Shown here: piece after piece, positions 18,657-28,483 of the stretch
Position numbering within the stretch: the first letter of the stretch is position 1
Layout: every line of letters begins with the position of its first letter
Origin: Alphaproteobacteria bacterium
GTDB lineage: Bacteria > Pseudomonadota > Alphaproteobacteria > Micavibrionales > Micavibrionaceae
NCBI GenBank assembly: GCA_028289285.1
Contig: JANQRF010000002.1
Location: 1,240,001-1,304,000, forward strand
Length of the DNA stretch: 64,000 nucleotides
Direction of reading: 5' to 3'
Program-made: the position numbers and the translations under genes
Notes under the pieces: model-generated
Database searches by the model: none
Told to the model about the DNA's origin: nothing
Seen by the model: only the letters and a program-made list of their open reading frames with translations

Positions 18657-19756
18657 TATAAAATGCCACCTGTTTGAGGTGCTGATACGCCGGTGGTAGA
18701 TGGCAAGCTGAGCGGCAAGCCTAATTTCGAACATACAGCCAGATAGGCAAAGCATTCGGCCTCTAACGCATCGCCGTTCCAGCCCAGATCATCAACGGAG
18801 CTCAAATCAATCTGCTTATCTTTTAAGGCTGCGCCGAGCTGCTTCATAAGTTCCGTATTGAGCCGCCCGCCGCCGCAGGCATAGATAGTTTTCGGCAGGC
18901 ACGACAAATGCTCCAGAGATTTTAAAATCCCGCCAACCGTAAAGGCCAGCAAGGTTGCCGCCCCATCTTCCAGGCTTAAATCCGTATTGCTTGCCAAAGG
19001 CCCGAAGGCCGCAATATCCCATTCATCCCGGTCGAGTGATTTGGGCGGCGTCTTTTGAAAATACGCATGTGCCAGCCAGTCCTGTACAAGCCTTTCATCT
19101 GCCATGCCGGAAGCGGCAAGAACCCCGCCTTCATCATAGGGCTGCCCGGTTTTTTCCTTGATCCAGTCATCCATCAGTGCATTGCCCGGTCCGCAATCAA
19201 AGGCCAACAAATCATCACCGTCTATAAAAGTCATATTCGCAACACCACCAATATTCAAAACAGCGCACGGTGTTTCAATATCATCAGCTATCACGCGCGC
19301 CTGATGATAAAGCGGCGCTAACGGCGCACCTTCTCCACCTGCCTTGACATCCGCGCTGCGAAAATCAGCAATTACATCTATACCGGTTTCGTCCGCCAGC
19401 CTCTGTGAGTCACCTATCTGAATGGTAAGCCTTTTATCCGGCGCATGGAAAATCGTCTGGCCGTGAAACCCGATCAGATCCACCTCCTGCCCGGCCATCT
19501 TCAAAACCTCTTGCGTGGCTTTTATATGCCAGTTGGTGACAATCTCCTCAGCCTCTTTGACAGCTGAATTCTCTCTGTCCGTCTTACCGAAAGCTTTGCG
19601 AATAATCTCCCGATCCGCTTCACCATAAGGCAATGTCAGAAACTCTATAGGCTGTACATAGCCGTGGCCGTCCGTTTTAAGAACAGCCGCATCCACCCCA
19701 TCCAGTGACGTTCCGGACATCAACCCGATTGCGGTATAGACTTCTTTTGGCTCCAT
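18641..19756 (-). CDS. anmK: anhydro-N-acetylmuramic acid kinase
   Basis: 371-residue ASKHA-fold kinase that phosphorylates and opens 1,6-anhydro-MurNAc released from cell wall recycling, giving MurNAc-6-phosphate. Typical motifs: [15 protein letters not shown] at 12-26, [54 protein letters not shown] and CGGGRLN. Full length. Divergent from tyrS with only 15 nt between the starts, so the promoters of both must lie within the opposing genes or share those few bases. Confidence 0.96.
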   Translation of the reverse strand: MEPKEVYTAIGLMSGTSLDGVDAAVLKTDGHGYVQPIEFLTLPYGEADREIIRKAFGKTDRENSAVKEAEEIVTNWHIKATQEVLKMAGQEVDLIGFHGQTIFHAPDKRLTIQIGDSQRLADETGIDVIADFRSADVKAGGEGAPLAPLYHQARVIADDIETPCAVLNIGGVANMTFIDGDDLLAFDCGPGNALMDDWIKEKTGQPYDEGGVLAASGMADERLVQDWLAHAYFQKTPPKSLDRDEWDIAAFGPLASNTDLSLEDGAATLLAFTVGGILKSLEHLSCLPKTIYACGGGRLNTELMKQLGAALKDKQIDLSSVDDLGWNGDALEAECFAYLAVCSKLGLPLSLPSTTGVSAPQTGGILYHSAA

Positions 19757-19771
19757 CGTTATACAAATCCT

Positions 19772-21025
19772 ATGACAAGCTATAAATCTGACTTCCTGAA
19801 TATCCTATCAAGCCGCGAGTTTTTACACCAGTGCAGCGATTTTGAGGCGCTGGACCAAAAACTGATGAAGGGAACTCAAAGTGCCTATATCGGCTTTGAT
19901 GCCACGGCGCGGTCTTTACATGTCGGCAGCTTACTTCAGATTATGATGCTTTACTGGTTTCAGCAAAGCGGGCACAAGCCAATCACATTAATGGGTGGGG
20001 GCACAACCAAGGTTGGCGACCCGTCTTTTAAAGATGAAAGCCGTAAATTGCTGGATTATGATTCCATTCTTGAAAATATTAAAGGCATTAAAGGCGTGTT
20101 CGGCCAGTTCTTACAATATGGCGAGGGACAAACCGATGCGTTGATGCTTAATAATGATGAATGGTTATCCGAACTGAACTACCTGGAATTTATCCGCGAT
20201 TACGGCCGATATTTCACTATCAACCGCATGCTTGGATTTGAAAGCGTCAAGCTGCGTCTGGACCGCGAACAACCCCTGACCTTTCTTGAATTTAATTACA
20301 TGATTATGCAGGGCTATGACTTTCTTGAGCTTCACCGCCGCTATGGTTGTGTTCTGCAGATGGGTGGATCGGATCAGTGGGGTAACATCATCAATGGCGT
20401 AGACCTGGCCCATAAAGCCGATCAGGTACAGCTCTTCGCCCTCACCTGCCCGCTTTTAACCACAGCATCTGGTAAAAAAATGGGCAAAACCGAAGACGGC
20501 GCTATCTGGGTCAATGCGGATATGCTGAGCCCCTATGATTACTGGCAGTATTGGCGCAATACCGAAGATGCGGATGTCGGCAGGTTTTTGAAACTGTTCA
20601 CCATCTTGCCGCTCGATGAAATTGAAAAGCTTGAAGCTTTACAAGGACAGGACATCAACGAAGCCAAAAAAGTTCTTGCACACGAAGCAACAAAACTCTG
20701 TCACGGTGAAGAGGCCGCCCTTGAAGCCGCAGCGACAGCACAGAAAGTTTTTGAGCAAGGCAGTGTTGGAGATGATTTACCAAGCATCACGATAGACAGC
20801 AAAACCCTATCTGCCGGTATTCCAATTTTGGATTTATTTGTTGAGGCAGGTCTTGCCAAGTCTAAAGGCGAAGCACGGCGCCTGATTGAAGGCGGCGGCG
20901 CCAAATGTAACGATCAGAAAATTGAAGATATTGATCTTACCGCCAATGAGAATAACGTCACTGATGACGGTTATATAAAACTTTCTGCGGGTAAAAAACG
21001 TCACGCGCTTGTGAAAGTGTCCTAA
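19772..21025 (+). CDS. tyrS: tyrosyl-tRNA synthetase
   Basis: Class I synthetase of 417 residues charging tRNA-Tyr in the cytoplasm. Signature: [16 protein letters not shown] (HIGH region around residue 50), [34 protein letters not shown] (KMSKS equivalent), and a C-terminal S4 RNA-binding domain ([18 protein letters not shown]). Its stop shares 4 nt with the converging AsmA-like gene. Confidence 0.98.
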   Translation: MTSYKSDFLNILSSREFLHQCSDFEALDQKLMKGTQSAYIGFDATARSLHVGSLLQIMMLYWFQQSGHKPITLMGGGTTKVGDPSFKDESRKLLDYDSILENIKGIKGVFGQFLQYGEGQTDALMLNNDEWLSELNYLEFIRDYGRYFTINRMLGFESVKLRLDREQPLTFLEFNYMIMQGYDFLELHRRYGCVLQMGGSDQWGNIINGVDLAHKADQVQLFALTCPLLTTASGKKMGKTEDGAIWVNADMLSPYDYWQYWRNTEDADVGRFLKLFTILPLDEIEKLEALQGQDINEAKKVLAHEATKLCHGEEAALEAAATAQKVFEQGSVGDDLPSITIDSKTLSAGIPILDLFVEAGLAKSKGEARRLIEGGGAKCNDQKIEDIDLTANENNVTDDGYIKLSAGKKRHALVKVS

Positions 21026-24000
21026 CGATCCGGGTTATTGTCCTGGCGCTGCGGCACGTCAGCGTCATATCCGCCTTCAAATAAAATCCGCCTTATGATC
21101 CCGGGCGTAAGAACTGAAAGCGGATTCACCGCCACACGCGGCTCCTTGATTGGGCCTCTAAACGTGTAGGTCGCAGCAATCAGCGCGCCGCCGCCGGTCA
21201 AAATATCCCCAATCAACGGAATGGACCCAATTAGGTTATTAATCCCCGACATCGGTACTATCGTCCCGCCAATATTGGTCTGGTTTTTTTGCTGATCGAT
21301 TGTCCCTTCAAAAGTAAGGCCAATAGATGATCCCGATGTCCGCCCGTCTTCAATGAGAAGTAAATTCCCGCCATCCCGGAAACGCCATTCAAAGTCCGCT
21401 TCCAGCTTTTCAAACGGCAAGCCTTGCTGCCCTTGTAGCTGTTGCATTAATCCGCCGAGGCTCATTGCATTTAAAAGCTGCGCCAGCGCAGGCGCCTTCA
21501 CAACGGTGAAATTTTCCATCCGCGCTACACCAAACAGATTGCCTTTCATATTCGCGCCTTTAGGCTCCCCGTAAACCAACAATGTTCCGCCCTTGGCATT
21601 ATCGTACATATCAGCTGCATAGAGCGCCGCGCCTGCATCATCTGCCTCTAACCTAAAAGTGCGCTTGCCTGCTGCATCGGGTTTAAAGCGGATATAAATA
21701 TCCCCTTGCCCTGCTTTCGCATCAACTTCTAGATGCGTGATTTCCGCATCTGTATCCGTTTCCAGATAAAGCTTTACATTCTGTACACGCCGATCACTTT
21801 TAGTGATCATTTGCTGTGCATCGACGGCAATATGCATACGCTGCGCACTGCCGGGCGGCGCAGGTGGCAGTTCTTCAGGCGGGTCCATAAAGGGGGATGC
21901 ATCAACAAGCGCGCCGCGCGCCTGCACCTTTAAAATATTTTGGGGCGTAATTTCAAAGTCAACCTTTGCCGCGCTCTTGCCGATAGACCCTTTTTGCACC
22001 GTACCTTTTGACAACTCCGCATCTTTGCCGCGCATCGGCCTAAATAACAAACGCGCATTTTCCAAAGCAAAACCTGTGGTGTTTAAATGCACATCCCGCA
22101 CCTCTTTTAAAATGCTTTTTTCAAGGTGTGCCTGAAGTCTGACACTGCCATTCACGCCCGGCGGTTTTTTATAATGAAACGGGTTAATATGAATGGTCAG
22201 CGGATTGAGATTGCCTTTTACATCAATCACCGCATTACCGTTTGGCTTTTCTGTGTAAGTCAAATCCACCGGCAGGGGTCCGGAAATATATTCTTTGAGT
22301 TCAATGCCAAAATGATCGCGCAGTCCTTCATCGGAAGTAATTTGCGCTGTCACTTTTGAATCAAATTCTTTGCCCGCTGAGTCAAAATACTGCATCCAGT
22401 CCAGCGTGACATCGCGGCCCTGAAGCTTGCCGCTCCCCTTCACGCTATAAGCCCCGTCCGCAACTTTTAAATCATACGGCCCGCCTGTGAGGTCCAGTCC
22501 TTCCACCACACCCGGAATAAGTACATCATTTAATGTGGCGTCTATTTTCACGATCATCTCTTCCTTGGGCAGGTCTTTTTTGGTTGGAAATTTGAGATTA
22601 GTTGTCATCTCAATATTTCCCTCTGCAGCTTTTGTATCAAAGCCGAGCGTCTCGCCCATATTGACCGGCTCACCAGACACATAGGCCAAAGCCGTCTTCA
22701 AAGGCCCGGATGCTTCAAACGTAATATCCGCAAAACCTCCGCCACTGACCATGATTTCTGTGAAGATCAGCTTGGATTTATTGCTGATCACATCCCCGAT
22801 CTCTGCGCGCTCTCCGTCTACTTCAAGGCGCTCTGTATCAAAATCAAAAAAGCCGGACCCTTTCGTATTTTTTGCCGGCATGAGCGGCGGCGCATAATCG
22901 ACATCCACCCCGTCAAAAGCAAACTCTATCCGGCTTTTGCTGGTATTAAACGACCAGTTACCTTCTTCATCCGGCCCCGCCAAAAGAGTTGAGGTTGCTT
23001 TCACATCCGTAAACACACCGCCCGACATTTTATCAATCAGCCATTCGGCCGCATCACCATCACGTTCAATTTTGGGAAAGAGAGGCCCGATTGCCTCTTG
23101 TGGGATTTCGGTGCCGTGTAACGTTACCGGAGCAGTCATCTGTCCGTTTTCATCAATCGTGAAATCACCTTCGCCTGTGAGCGGCACATCATTCAAGGCA
23201 ATTTTAAAATCACGCAACGTACCGGCTTTACGTGCGTCATTATAATCAAGCTTAAAACCAAAACCGGAGACCTTCACCGGCGCCTCGAATTGGTCTGGAT
23301 ATTCGACAATTCCTTCGTCCGCATTTAAAGCAGCGTTCATTTTTTCAAGCTTAAGCATCTTATCGAACCCGGCGATAACAGTGCCATTCACAGGAAGATC
23401 CAGTGTGATATCTCCGATCACATCCCGCGCAAGGCGGGTGAGAATAAATGGATTAAAATCAGTCAGGTTTGCATTCAACGTATAATCCTGCTCACCCTTA
23501 CGGTAGGCAGCATTAAAGCTCATCCCTTCCCCGGCCTGACCAATCGCTAAATCCATTGCCACTTCGCGCCGTGTGTTTAAAATCCCGAAATCCAGATCAG
23601 TCAGATTCCAGGTCAGGCCCTGATCCAGATCGCGCAACACGGCGCGCGCATCAACAATGCGCAAACGCTCAAGCCGATCCAGAAACCCTGCATCACGTGT
23701 AGATGGATCAGAAAGACCTTCCACCACCTGGATAATCCGCGCACGGATATCGTCAGCCGTATCAACCTCATCATCCTGCTCACCTATTTGCTGCGTGCCG
23801 ACAAACAGATCGATATCCCCGTTTTGACGGATCAGTGAGATATTCGGACGGCGTAAAATCAATCCCGTCGGGCGGACCTGCCCGAACACCAAGGCACGGT
23901 AAGATAAATCCAGATCAATTTCATCGATTGAGATTGTGGACCCTTCGCGGCCCGCGCGCGCAACCTCAACACCCCGCAAACCAATCAGGACAGGCCCGCG

Positions 24001-24231
24001 CCGGTCCGGCCAGTAAAGCTGCGCGCTGTCCAGTCCGATATAGATTCCGCGCTCTTCATCGCGCAGCGCCGTTTCAATCGTATCTTTGGCAAAAGCCAGA
24101 TCCAGCGGCCCCTGGCTCATCTTCCAGATTAGCACACCCGCCGCTGCAAAAAGCAGCAACAGGAGTATCATTCCGCCTTCAAGGCAGAGCCAGGCGGTGC
24201 GCGTACAAATTTTAAAAACGTCTTTTTTCAT
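21022..24231 (-). CDS. AsmA/YhdP-like large envelope protein
   Basis: 1069 residues with an N-terminal membrane anchor near 12-36 ([24 protein letters not shown]) and a long, mostly beta periplasmic part. DUF3971-type and AsmA-like C-terminal sequence are seen ([38 protein letters not shown]). Such proteins are bridge-like lipid transport or outer-membrane homeostasis factors (YhdP, TamB, AsmA group); transport of phospholipid is known for the family and inferred here. Stop overlaps tyrS by 4 nt. Divergent from bcp, 118 nt apart. Confidence 0.85.
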   Translation of the reverse strand: MKKDVFKICTRTAWLCLEGGMILLLLLFAAAGVLIWKMSQGPLDLAFAKDTIETALRDEERGIYIGLDSAQLYWPDRRGPVLIGLRGVEVARAGREGSTISIDEIDLDLSYRALVFGQVRPTGLILRRPNISLIRQNGDIDLFVGTQQIGEQDDEVDTADDIRARIIQVVEGLSDPSTRDAGFLDRLERLRIVDARAVLRDLDQGLTWNLTDLDFGILNTRREVAMDLAIGQAGEGMSFNAAYRKGEQDYTLNANLTDFNPFILTRLARDVIGDITLDLPVNGTVIAGFDKMLKLEKMNAALNADEGIVEYPDQFEAPVKVSGFGFKLDYNDARKAGTLRDFKIALNDVPLTGEGDFTIDENGQMTAPVTLHGTEIPQEAIGPLFPKIERDGDAAEWLIDKMSGGVFTDVKATSTLLAGPDEEGNWSFNTSKSRIEFAFDGVDVDYAPPLMPAKNTKGSGFFDFDTERLEVDGERAEIGDVISNKSKLIFTEIMVSGGGFADITFEASGPLKTALAYVSGEPVNMGETLGFDTKAAEGNIEMTTNLKFPTKKDLPKEEMIVKIDATLNDVLIPGVVEGLDLTGGPYDLKVADGAYSVKGSGKLQGRDVTLDWMQYFDSAGKEFDSKVTAQITSDEGLRDHFGIELKEYISGPLPVDLTYTEKPNGNAVIDVKGNLNPLTIHINPFHYKKPPGVNGSVRLQAHLEKSILKEVRDVHLNTTGFALENARLLFRPMRGKDAELSKGTVQKGSIGKSAAKVDFEITPQNILKVQARGALVDASPFMDPPEELPPAPPGSAQRMHIAVDAQQMITKSDRRVQNVKLYLETDTDAEITHLEVDAKAGQGDIYIRFKPDAAGKRTFRLEADDAGAALYAADMYDNAKGGTLLVYGEPKGANMKGNLFGVARMENFTVVKAPALAQLLNAMSLGGLMQQLQGQQGLPFEKLEADFEWRFRDGGNLLLIEDGRTSGSSIGLTFEGTIDQQKNQTNIGGTIVPMSGINNLIGSIPLIGDILTGGGALIAATYTFRGPIKEPRVAVNPLSVLTPGIIRRILFEGGYDADVPQRQDNNPDR

Positions 24232-24349
24232 GCGTCCTTCGTTTTACTCTTCATTTTATAAGCATATTTTCCTGTTTTGTCAGGCAGCACGCTTGACTTT
24301 CTGCGCTTCTATGCACACATCTACCTTATCCCGCAATTAAGAAAGGATT

Positions 24350-24853
24350 ATGACGATGCCCTCTTCAAAAACAGAGCTTCAAATAGGCGACAAAGCTCCG
24401 TCTTTCAACATGCCTACAGATGGCGAAGGCAAGGTGAAACTCTCTGATTATAAAGGCCAAAAGCTGGTTTTGTATTTTTACCCAAAGGATGACACCTCCG
24501 GATGCACGAAGGAGGCTTGTGGATTTAACGATAATCTCAAAGCCTTTGAAAAAATCGGCGCGGCGGTGTTAGGGGTTTCCAAATGTTCCGTCGCCAAGCA
24601 CGATAAATTCAAGGCAAAATATAAGCTTAAATTCCCGCTTGCCTCGGATGAAAATACTGATACTTGCGAGAAATACGGTGTCTGGGTCGAAAAATCCATG
24701 TATGGCAACAAATATATGGGAATCGAGCGCGCGACGTTCTTGATTGATGAAAAAGGCAAGATTGAGCAAATCTGGCGTAAAGTGAAAGTGCCCGGCCATG
24801 TCGATTCCGTCATGAAAGCCGTGAAAGGCGAAGACACAAAAAAAGCAGCCTAG
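24350..24853 (+). CDS. bcp: peroxiredoxin, Bcp/PrxQ type
   Basis: 167-residue thiol peroxidase reducing hydrogen peroxide and organic hydroperoxides. The atypical 2-Cys motif TSGCTKEAC gives peroxidatic Cys52 and resolving Cys57, five residues apart as in Bcp. Thioredoxin-fold motifs VLYFYPKDDTSGCT and GIERATFLIDEKG are present. AAAGGA precedes the ATG; a second ATG two codons on is equally possible. The last codons and stop are part of a palindrome shared with the converging hydrolase gene. Confidence 0.95.
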   Translation: MTMPSSKTELQIGDKAPSFNMPTDGEGKVKLSDYKGQKLVLYFYPKDDTSGCTKEACGFNDNLKAFEKIGAAVLGVSKCSVAKHDKFKAKYKLKFPLASDENTDTCEKYGVWVEKSMYGNKYMGIERATFLIDEKGKIEQIWRKVKVPGHVDSVMKAVKGEDTKKAA

Positions 24854-24865
24854 GCTGCTTTTTTT
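24838..24865. terminator. bidirectional terminator made of two converging gene ends
   Basis: Perfect 28-base palindrome: arm AAAAAAAGCAGCC at 24838-24850, centre TA, and the complementary arm with a seven-T tail to 24865. On each strand it gives a GC hairpin followed by T's, and it also encodes the final Lys-Ala-Ala-stop of both bcp and the alpha/beta hydrolase. Confidence 0.85.
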
Positions 24866-25536
24866 AATTGTTTCTTATCTGCGGCAATTTCACGCCCGCC
24901 TTGCTCGGCATTATTCATATGGTCATGCATACAGGCGATCATGCTGTCGATATGGTCGTGGAAAAAGTGATTGGCCTGCGGCAAAATGCGATAATCAATA
25001 GCAATTCCTTTTTGTGCGCGTAGTTTTTCCACCAAATCCAGGACGCTTGGCTCGGGCACCACATCATCTTTACCGCCCTGGACAATCAGGCCGGAAGACG
25101 GGCACGGGGCCAGGAAGCTGAAATCATATAAATTCGCCGGTGGAGCAACAGAAATAAAGCCTGCAATCTCAGGCCGGCGCATCAAAAGCTGCATGCCGAT
25201 CCAGGCACCAAACTGAAACCCGCCAATCCATGTATAAGGCGCATTCGGGTTGAGGTCCTGCATCCAGTCCAGTGCGCAGGCTGCATCGGAAAGCTCTCCT
25301 TCGCCGCGATCGAACATGCCTTGCGAGCGGCCGACACCACGCGAATTAAAGCGCATCACCGAAAAACCGCGATCAACAAACGCCTGGAACATCATATAAG
25401 TAATTTTGTTGTTCATGGTGCCGCCATGTTCCGGATGCGGGTGCAGCATCAAAGCCAGAGGCGCATTTGGTGTCTTGGAGTGTGTGTAGCGGGCTTCGAG
25501 GCGCCCGGCCGGACCGTTAAAAATAATCTCAGGCAT
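24850..25536 (-). CDS. alpha/beta hydrolase-like protein with Gln at nucleophile site
   Basis: 228-residue alpha/beta hydrolase of the COG2945 type. LMLHPHPEHGGTMNN gives the oxyanion region, RFNSRGVGRSQG is typical, and the nucleophile elbow reads GGFQFGAW with Gln108 where most relatives with this fold have Ser. Asp in GGKDDVVP and His in PQANHFF would be the other triad positions. Catalysis by the usual route would be impaired, so it may be a binding protein or use another mechanism. Single minus-strand gene, convergent with bcp. Confidence 0.8.
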   Translation of the reverse strand: MPEIIFNGPAGRLEARYTHSKTPNAPLALMLHPHPEHGGTMNNKITYMMFQAFVDRGFSVMRFNSRGVGRSQGMFDRGEGELSDAACALDWMQDLNPNAPYTWIGGFQFGAWIGMQLLMRRPEIAGFISVAPPANLYDFSFLAPCPSSGLIVQGGKDDVVPEPSVLDLVEKLRAQKGIAIDYRILPQANHFFHDHIDSMIACMHDHMNNAEQGGREIAADKKQLKKAA

Positions 25537-25661
25537 ATCTTTACTTTTATATTCCCTTACAAGATAGTCGCATTTGTTGTAATAGCGTGAGTGTATAAAG
25601 ACTTACGCCTTAAAAGTCCAAACTTTTCTTCTAACATACTGATTTATTTGTGGATATTCTC

Positions 25662-25689
25662 TTGCCTTCAGCTATGTGCAGGGTATAAA
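25662..25689 (+). promoter_or_regulatory. candidate promoter for the Rrf2-desulfurase-ferredoxin genes
   Basis: TTGCCT at 25662-25667, 16-nt spacer, TATAAA at 25684-25689, about 65 nt before the Rrf2 gene. I could not recognise a canonical IscR site in the 217-nt gap. Confidence 0.4.
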
Positions 25690-25753
25690 AAAAGAATGAA
25701 CCAAAATGGTCCTGCATGCGTAAAGGCTATATAACCATAGAGAATATAAGCAT

Positions 25754-26230
25754 ATGTCACCCTTTGACCCCAGACAGAATGTTGCCTTAAAAGTGACCAC
25801 CCGTGGCCGGTATGCCGTCACGGCGATGCTCGATTTGGCTGCTGCAGAAGGACAAAAACCGGTCCCGCTGTCTGAAATTGCGCGTTCAAGCAAAATTTCC
25901 CTGTCTTACCTCGAGCAGCTTTTTGCCGCTTTGCGCCGGCATGGGCTTGTCAAAAGCGCACGTGGGCCCGGCGGCGGATATAGACTTGCTAGACCAATCA
26001 GCGAGATTTCTATTGCAGATATTTTATTAGCCGCAGAAGACACGATTTCTGCCAGAAAGCTGCAAGGTGAAGAATATGATATGAATGATCACGAAAAAAG
26101 TACACCGCTCTGGGAACAGGTTGGTCATATTCTGCATTTGACCATGAACCGGGTTTCACTTCATGATCTGCTGGAAGAGCAAATCCCCATGCATCCGCAT
26201 CTAAATAAAATCTTCGACACGCTGCGCTAA
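25754..26230 (+). CDS. Rrf2 family regulator, IscR-like without cysteines
   Basis: 158-residue winged-helix regulator (17-75: TTRGRYAVTAMLDLA, ISLSYLEQLFAALRRHGLVKSARGPGGGYRLA). It is like IscR in sequence and in standing upstream of a cysteine desulfurase gene, and it retains the following TISARKLQGEE...TPLWEQVG segment, but every position that would carry the Fe-S cysteines is another residue and the protein has no Cys at all. It therefore cannot sense an Fe-S cluster the way IscR does. Likely regulates the genes after it. 21 nt before the desulfurase. Confidence 0.9.
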   Translation: MSPFDPRQNVALKVTTRGRYAVTAMLDLAAAEGQKPVPLSEIARSSKISLSYLEQLFAALRRHGLVKSARGPGGGYRLARPISEISIADILLAAEDTISARKLQGEEYDMNDHEKSTPLWEQVGHILHLTMNRVSLHDLLEEQIPMHPHLNKIFDTLR

Positions 26231-26251
26231 TCTCTTCTATAGTCCTTCTTT

Positions 26252-27355
26252 ATGAAAGACCCTGTTTACCTGGATTATAACGCAACGGCGCGTATCCGCC
26301 CGCAAGTCATTGACCTTGTGACCAAAGTCATGGGCGAAGTCGGAAACGCCTCTTCCGTGCACAGTTTCGGGCGCAACGCACATAAATACGTGGAAGATGC
26401 ACGGGCGCAGGTGGCGGCCCTTGTGAATGTGCGTCGGGCGCAGGTAATTTTTAATTCCGGCGCTACCGAAGGGCTGAATACAATTTTGTGCGGCTACAAA
26501 GATAAACGCGTTTTGATCTCAGCGATTGAACACCCGGCTGTTCTGGAAAGCGCGCCGCAGGCTGAAAAAATCCCCGTGACGCCGGATGGCATTATTGATC
26601 TTGAGGCTTTCAAAACCATGCTCACAGACGGTGATCCGCCTGCTCTTGTGGCTGTCATGCTGGTCAATTCAGAAATAGGTGTCATTCAACCGGTTAAGGA
26701 AATCGCCGCGCTGGCACATGATGCAGGCGCACTTGTTCTGTGTGATGCCGTGCAGGCAGCAGGGCGTATTCCTGTCGACTTCAAGGGCCTGGATGTGGAT
26801 TTCATGGTGCTTTCCGGGCATAAAATGGCCGGACCGCAAGGCGTTGGCGCGCTTGTCTTCCGGGAAGGCCTACAGCTCCCCAAATTCATGTGCGGCGGCG
26901 GGCAGGAATCCCGTCAGCGCGCAGGTACCCATAATACTGCAGGCATTGCCGGTATGGGTCTGGCGGCGCAGCTTGCCGCCGAAAATCTTCCTGCTTACGG
27001 CGAGATCACAAAGCTGCGTGACGCTCTTGAATCCGAAATCCGTGCCATAACAAACCGCGCCGTGATTTACGGCGAGAATGCCCCGCGCGTGGGCAACACG
27101 TCCAATATCGGCCTGACAGGCGTATCCGCCCAAACACAGCTTATGAACCTGGACCTGGAAGGCTTTGCCGTTTCCTCCGGCTCTGCCTGCTCGTCAGGAG
27201 CCTGGAAAACATCGCATGTGCTCACCGCCATGGGCGCAGATGAAGAGGCTGCCAAAAGCGCCTTGCGCATTTCGCTTGGATGGGCTACCACATCCGCCGA
27301 GATCGACGCTTTTATAGGCGCCTATAAAAAAATGGTGGAGCGGTTAGCAACATAA
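26252..27355 (+). CDS. cysteine desulfurase (IscS/NifS family)
   Basis: 367-residue PLP enzyme of aminotransferase class V taking sulfur from cysteine for Fe-S clusters and thio-modification. PLP lysine Lys191 in SGHKMAGPQGVGAL; persulfide Cys313 in SSGSACSSG; YLDYNATA at the N-terminus and GGGQESRQRAGTHN loop. Length is shorter than E. coli IscS (404). Between the Rrf2 regulator and the ferredoxin; no scaffold (IscU), IscA or Hsc chaperone gene follows. Confidence 0.93.
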   Translation: MKDPVYLDYNATARIRPQVIDLVTKVMGEVGNASSVHSFGRNAHKYVEDARAQVAALVNVRRAQVIFNSGATEGLNTILCGYKDKRVLISAIEHPAVLESAPQAEKIPVTPDGIIDLEAFKTMLTDGDPPALVAVMLVNSEIGVIQPVKEIAALAHDAGALVLCDAVQAAGRIPVDFKGLDVDFMVLSGHKMAGPQGVGALVFREGLQLPKFMCGGGQESRQRAGTHNTAGIAGMGLAAQLAAENLPAYGEITKLRDALESEIRAITNRAVIYGENAPRVGNTSNIGLTGVSAQTQLMNLDLEGFAVSSGSACSSGAWKTSHVLTAMGADEEAAKSALRISLGWATTSAEIDAFIGAYKKMVERLAT

Positions 27356-27358
27356 ATC

Positions 27359-27706
27359 ATGCCTACAATTAACTTCATTCTTAAAGACGGCAGCACCAAA
27401 ACCGTCGAAGCAGCGAACGGCCTGTCCCTTATGGAAGTGGCTGTCAAAAACGGTATTGAGGCAATCGAAGGCGCCTGCGGCGGCTCCCTGGCCTGCGCGA
27501 CTTGCCACCTTTATGTGCACCCGGACTGGTGGAGCAAATGCCTGCCGGACGGTGAAGACGCCATCACCGAAGAAGAAGAGGATATGCTTGATCTTGGATT
27601 TGATATCCGCAAACTCTCCCGCCTATGCTGCCAGATCATGGTCAGCGATAACCTGGATGGCCTTACCGTCGCGATGCCGGGAACGAAGGTGGAATGGACG
27701 GCGTAA
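27359..27706 (+). CDS. 2Fe-2S ferredoxin, adrenodoxin/Isc type
   Basis: 115-residue electron carrier. Cluster ligands Cys40, Cys46, Cys49 and Cys91 in ACGGSLACATCH and RLCCQI; an extra Cys90 lies next to the fourth ligand. Supplies electrons, probably for Fe-S assembly with the adjacent desulfurase. Starts 3 nt after that gene. Its last 44 nt are also the end of the LOG-family gene on the other strand. Confidence 0.94.
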   Translation: MPTINFILKDGSTKTVEAANGLSLMEVAVKNGIEAIEGACGGSLACATCHLYVHPDWWSKCLPDGEDAITEEEEDMLDLGFDIRKLSRLCCQIMVSDNLDGLTVAMPGTKVEWTA

Positions 27707-28310
27707 CCTGAGACACTTTGTGTAATTTTTTTTGTCCATTTTTTTGAACTGCCTCAATAACCTTATGCATTTCATCAACACTATTGACCAACTGAAAAAG
27801 CTGCATAGTTTCATCCGCACCGAAACCGCGATCTACGCTGCCTTGATACACAGCCTGTAAATCATCAAAGCACCTTTCAACATTAAATAAAAAATGCGGT
27901 GTTAATGTCTGGTCACGGTAGGTTCGATCAACATTCCACGTGATACCGCGCACAGTCTCGCCAAGCGTGCCGCCACTGCCCGGTCCTGAAATCCATAGAT
28001 CCGATTCCAAAAGCGCAACGGTTCTATCATTATCACGTTCAAGCTGTTTAATGTTGACATTTGCGGATTGAAAAACATCACTGAGAGCGCCATTCGTTTG
28101 ATGAGGTACGCATAGCACAGTGACTTGTCCGCCTGCATTCAAAACACCATATGCAAGCGCTTCCATCATGCCGGACATGCCCCCGATATATGCTTCAATA
28201 TTAAGCTCGGCCAGCAAATTGCCCAAAGCCTGCATCTGCTCTGCGTAAATAGGGGTATTTCCCATGCTTGAGCCGCCAAATACAGACGCCGTTTTAATAT
28301 CATAAGGCAT
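27663..28310 (-). CDS. LOG family protein (Rossmann nucleotide-binding)
   Basis: 215 residues. Like cytokinin riboside-phosphate phosphoribohydrolases: ASVFGGSSMGN, YIGGMSGMMEALA and the catalytic PGSGGTLGETV (family PGGxGTxxE, with Ser and Gly changes). Family members hydrolyse nucleotide 5'-monophosphates to base and ribose 5-phosphate. The last 14 residues, rich in Pro and Ser, are encoded antisense to the ferredoxin end and may be a recent extension by stop-codon loss. 61 nt between its start and the parS site. Confidence 0.85.
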   Translation of the reverse strand: MPYDIKTASVFGGSSMGNTPIYAEQMQALGNLLAELNIEAYIGGMSGMMEALAYGVLNAGGQVTVLCVPHQTNGALSDVFQSANVNIKQLERDNDRTVALLESDLWISGPGSGGTLGETVRGITWNVDRTYRDQTLTPHFLFNVERCFDDLQAVYQGSVDRGFGADETMQLFQLVNSVDEMHKVIEAVQKNGQKKLHKVSQVTPSIPPSFPASRR

Positions 28311-28369
28311 ATTTGTTATGTATAAAAATTACCTTGGAATGACAAGCTTATTTTTGCGTTATTATGAAT

Positions 28370-28389
28370 AATGTTCCACGTGGAACATT
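28370..28389. other. parS site for ParB
   Basis: Perfect palindrome AATGTTCCACGTGGAACATT. Its 16-base core TGTTCCACGTGGAACA (28372-28387) equals the known bacterial parS consensus in its Pseudomonas-type variant. ParB-CTP clamps load at such sites, which cluster near the chromosome origin. It is in the intergenic space between the LOG and degP genes. Confidence 0.85.
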
Positions 28390-28483
28390 TCATGAACAGT
28401 CCTAATCTTGCAACATCTCTTGACCCGTGCGAACACTGCGCCTAGGTTAATTTTTGAATTTTTTAAAGAGGATACAAACCCCT

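Noticed and set aside
25690..25753. IscR-type operator before the Rrf2 gene
   Set aside because: I could not match either known IscR site type; short ATGG-type symmetries there are too weak to claim.
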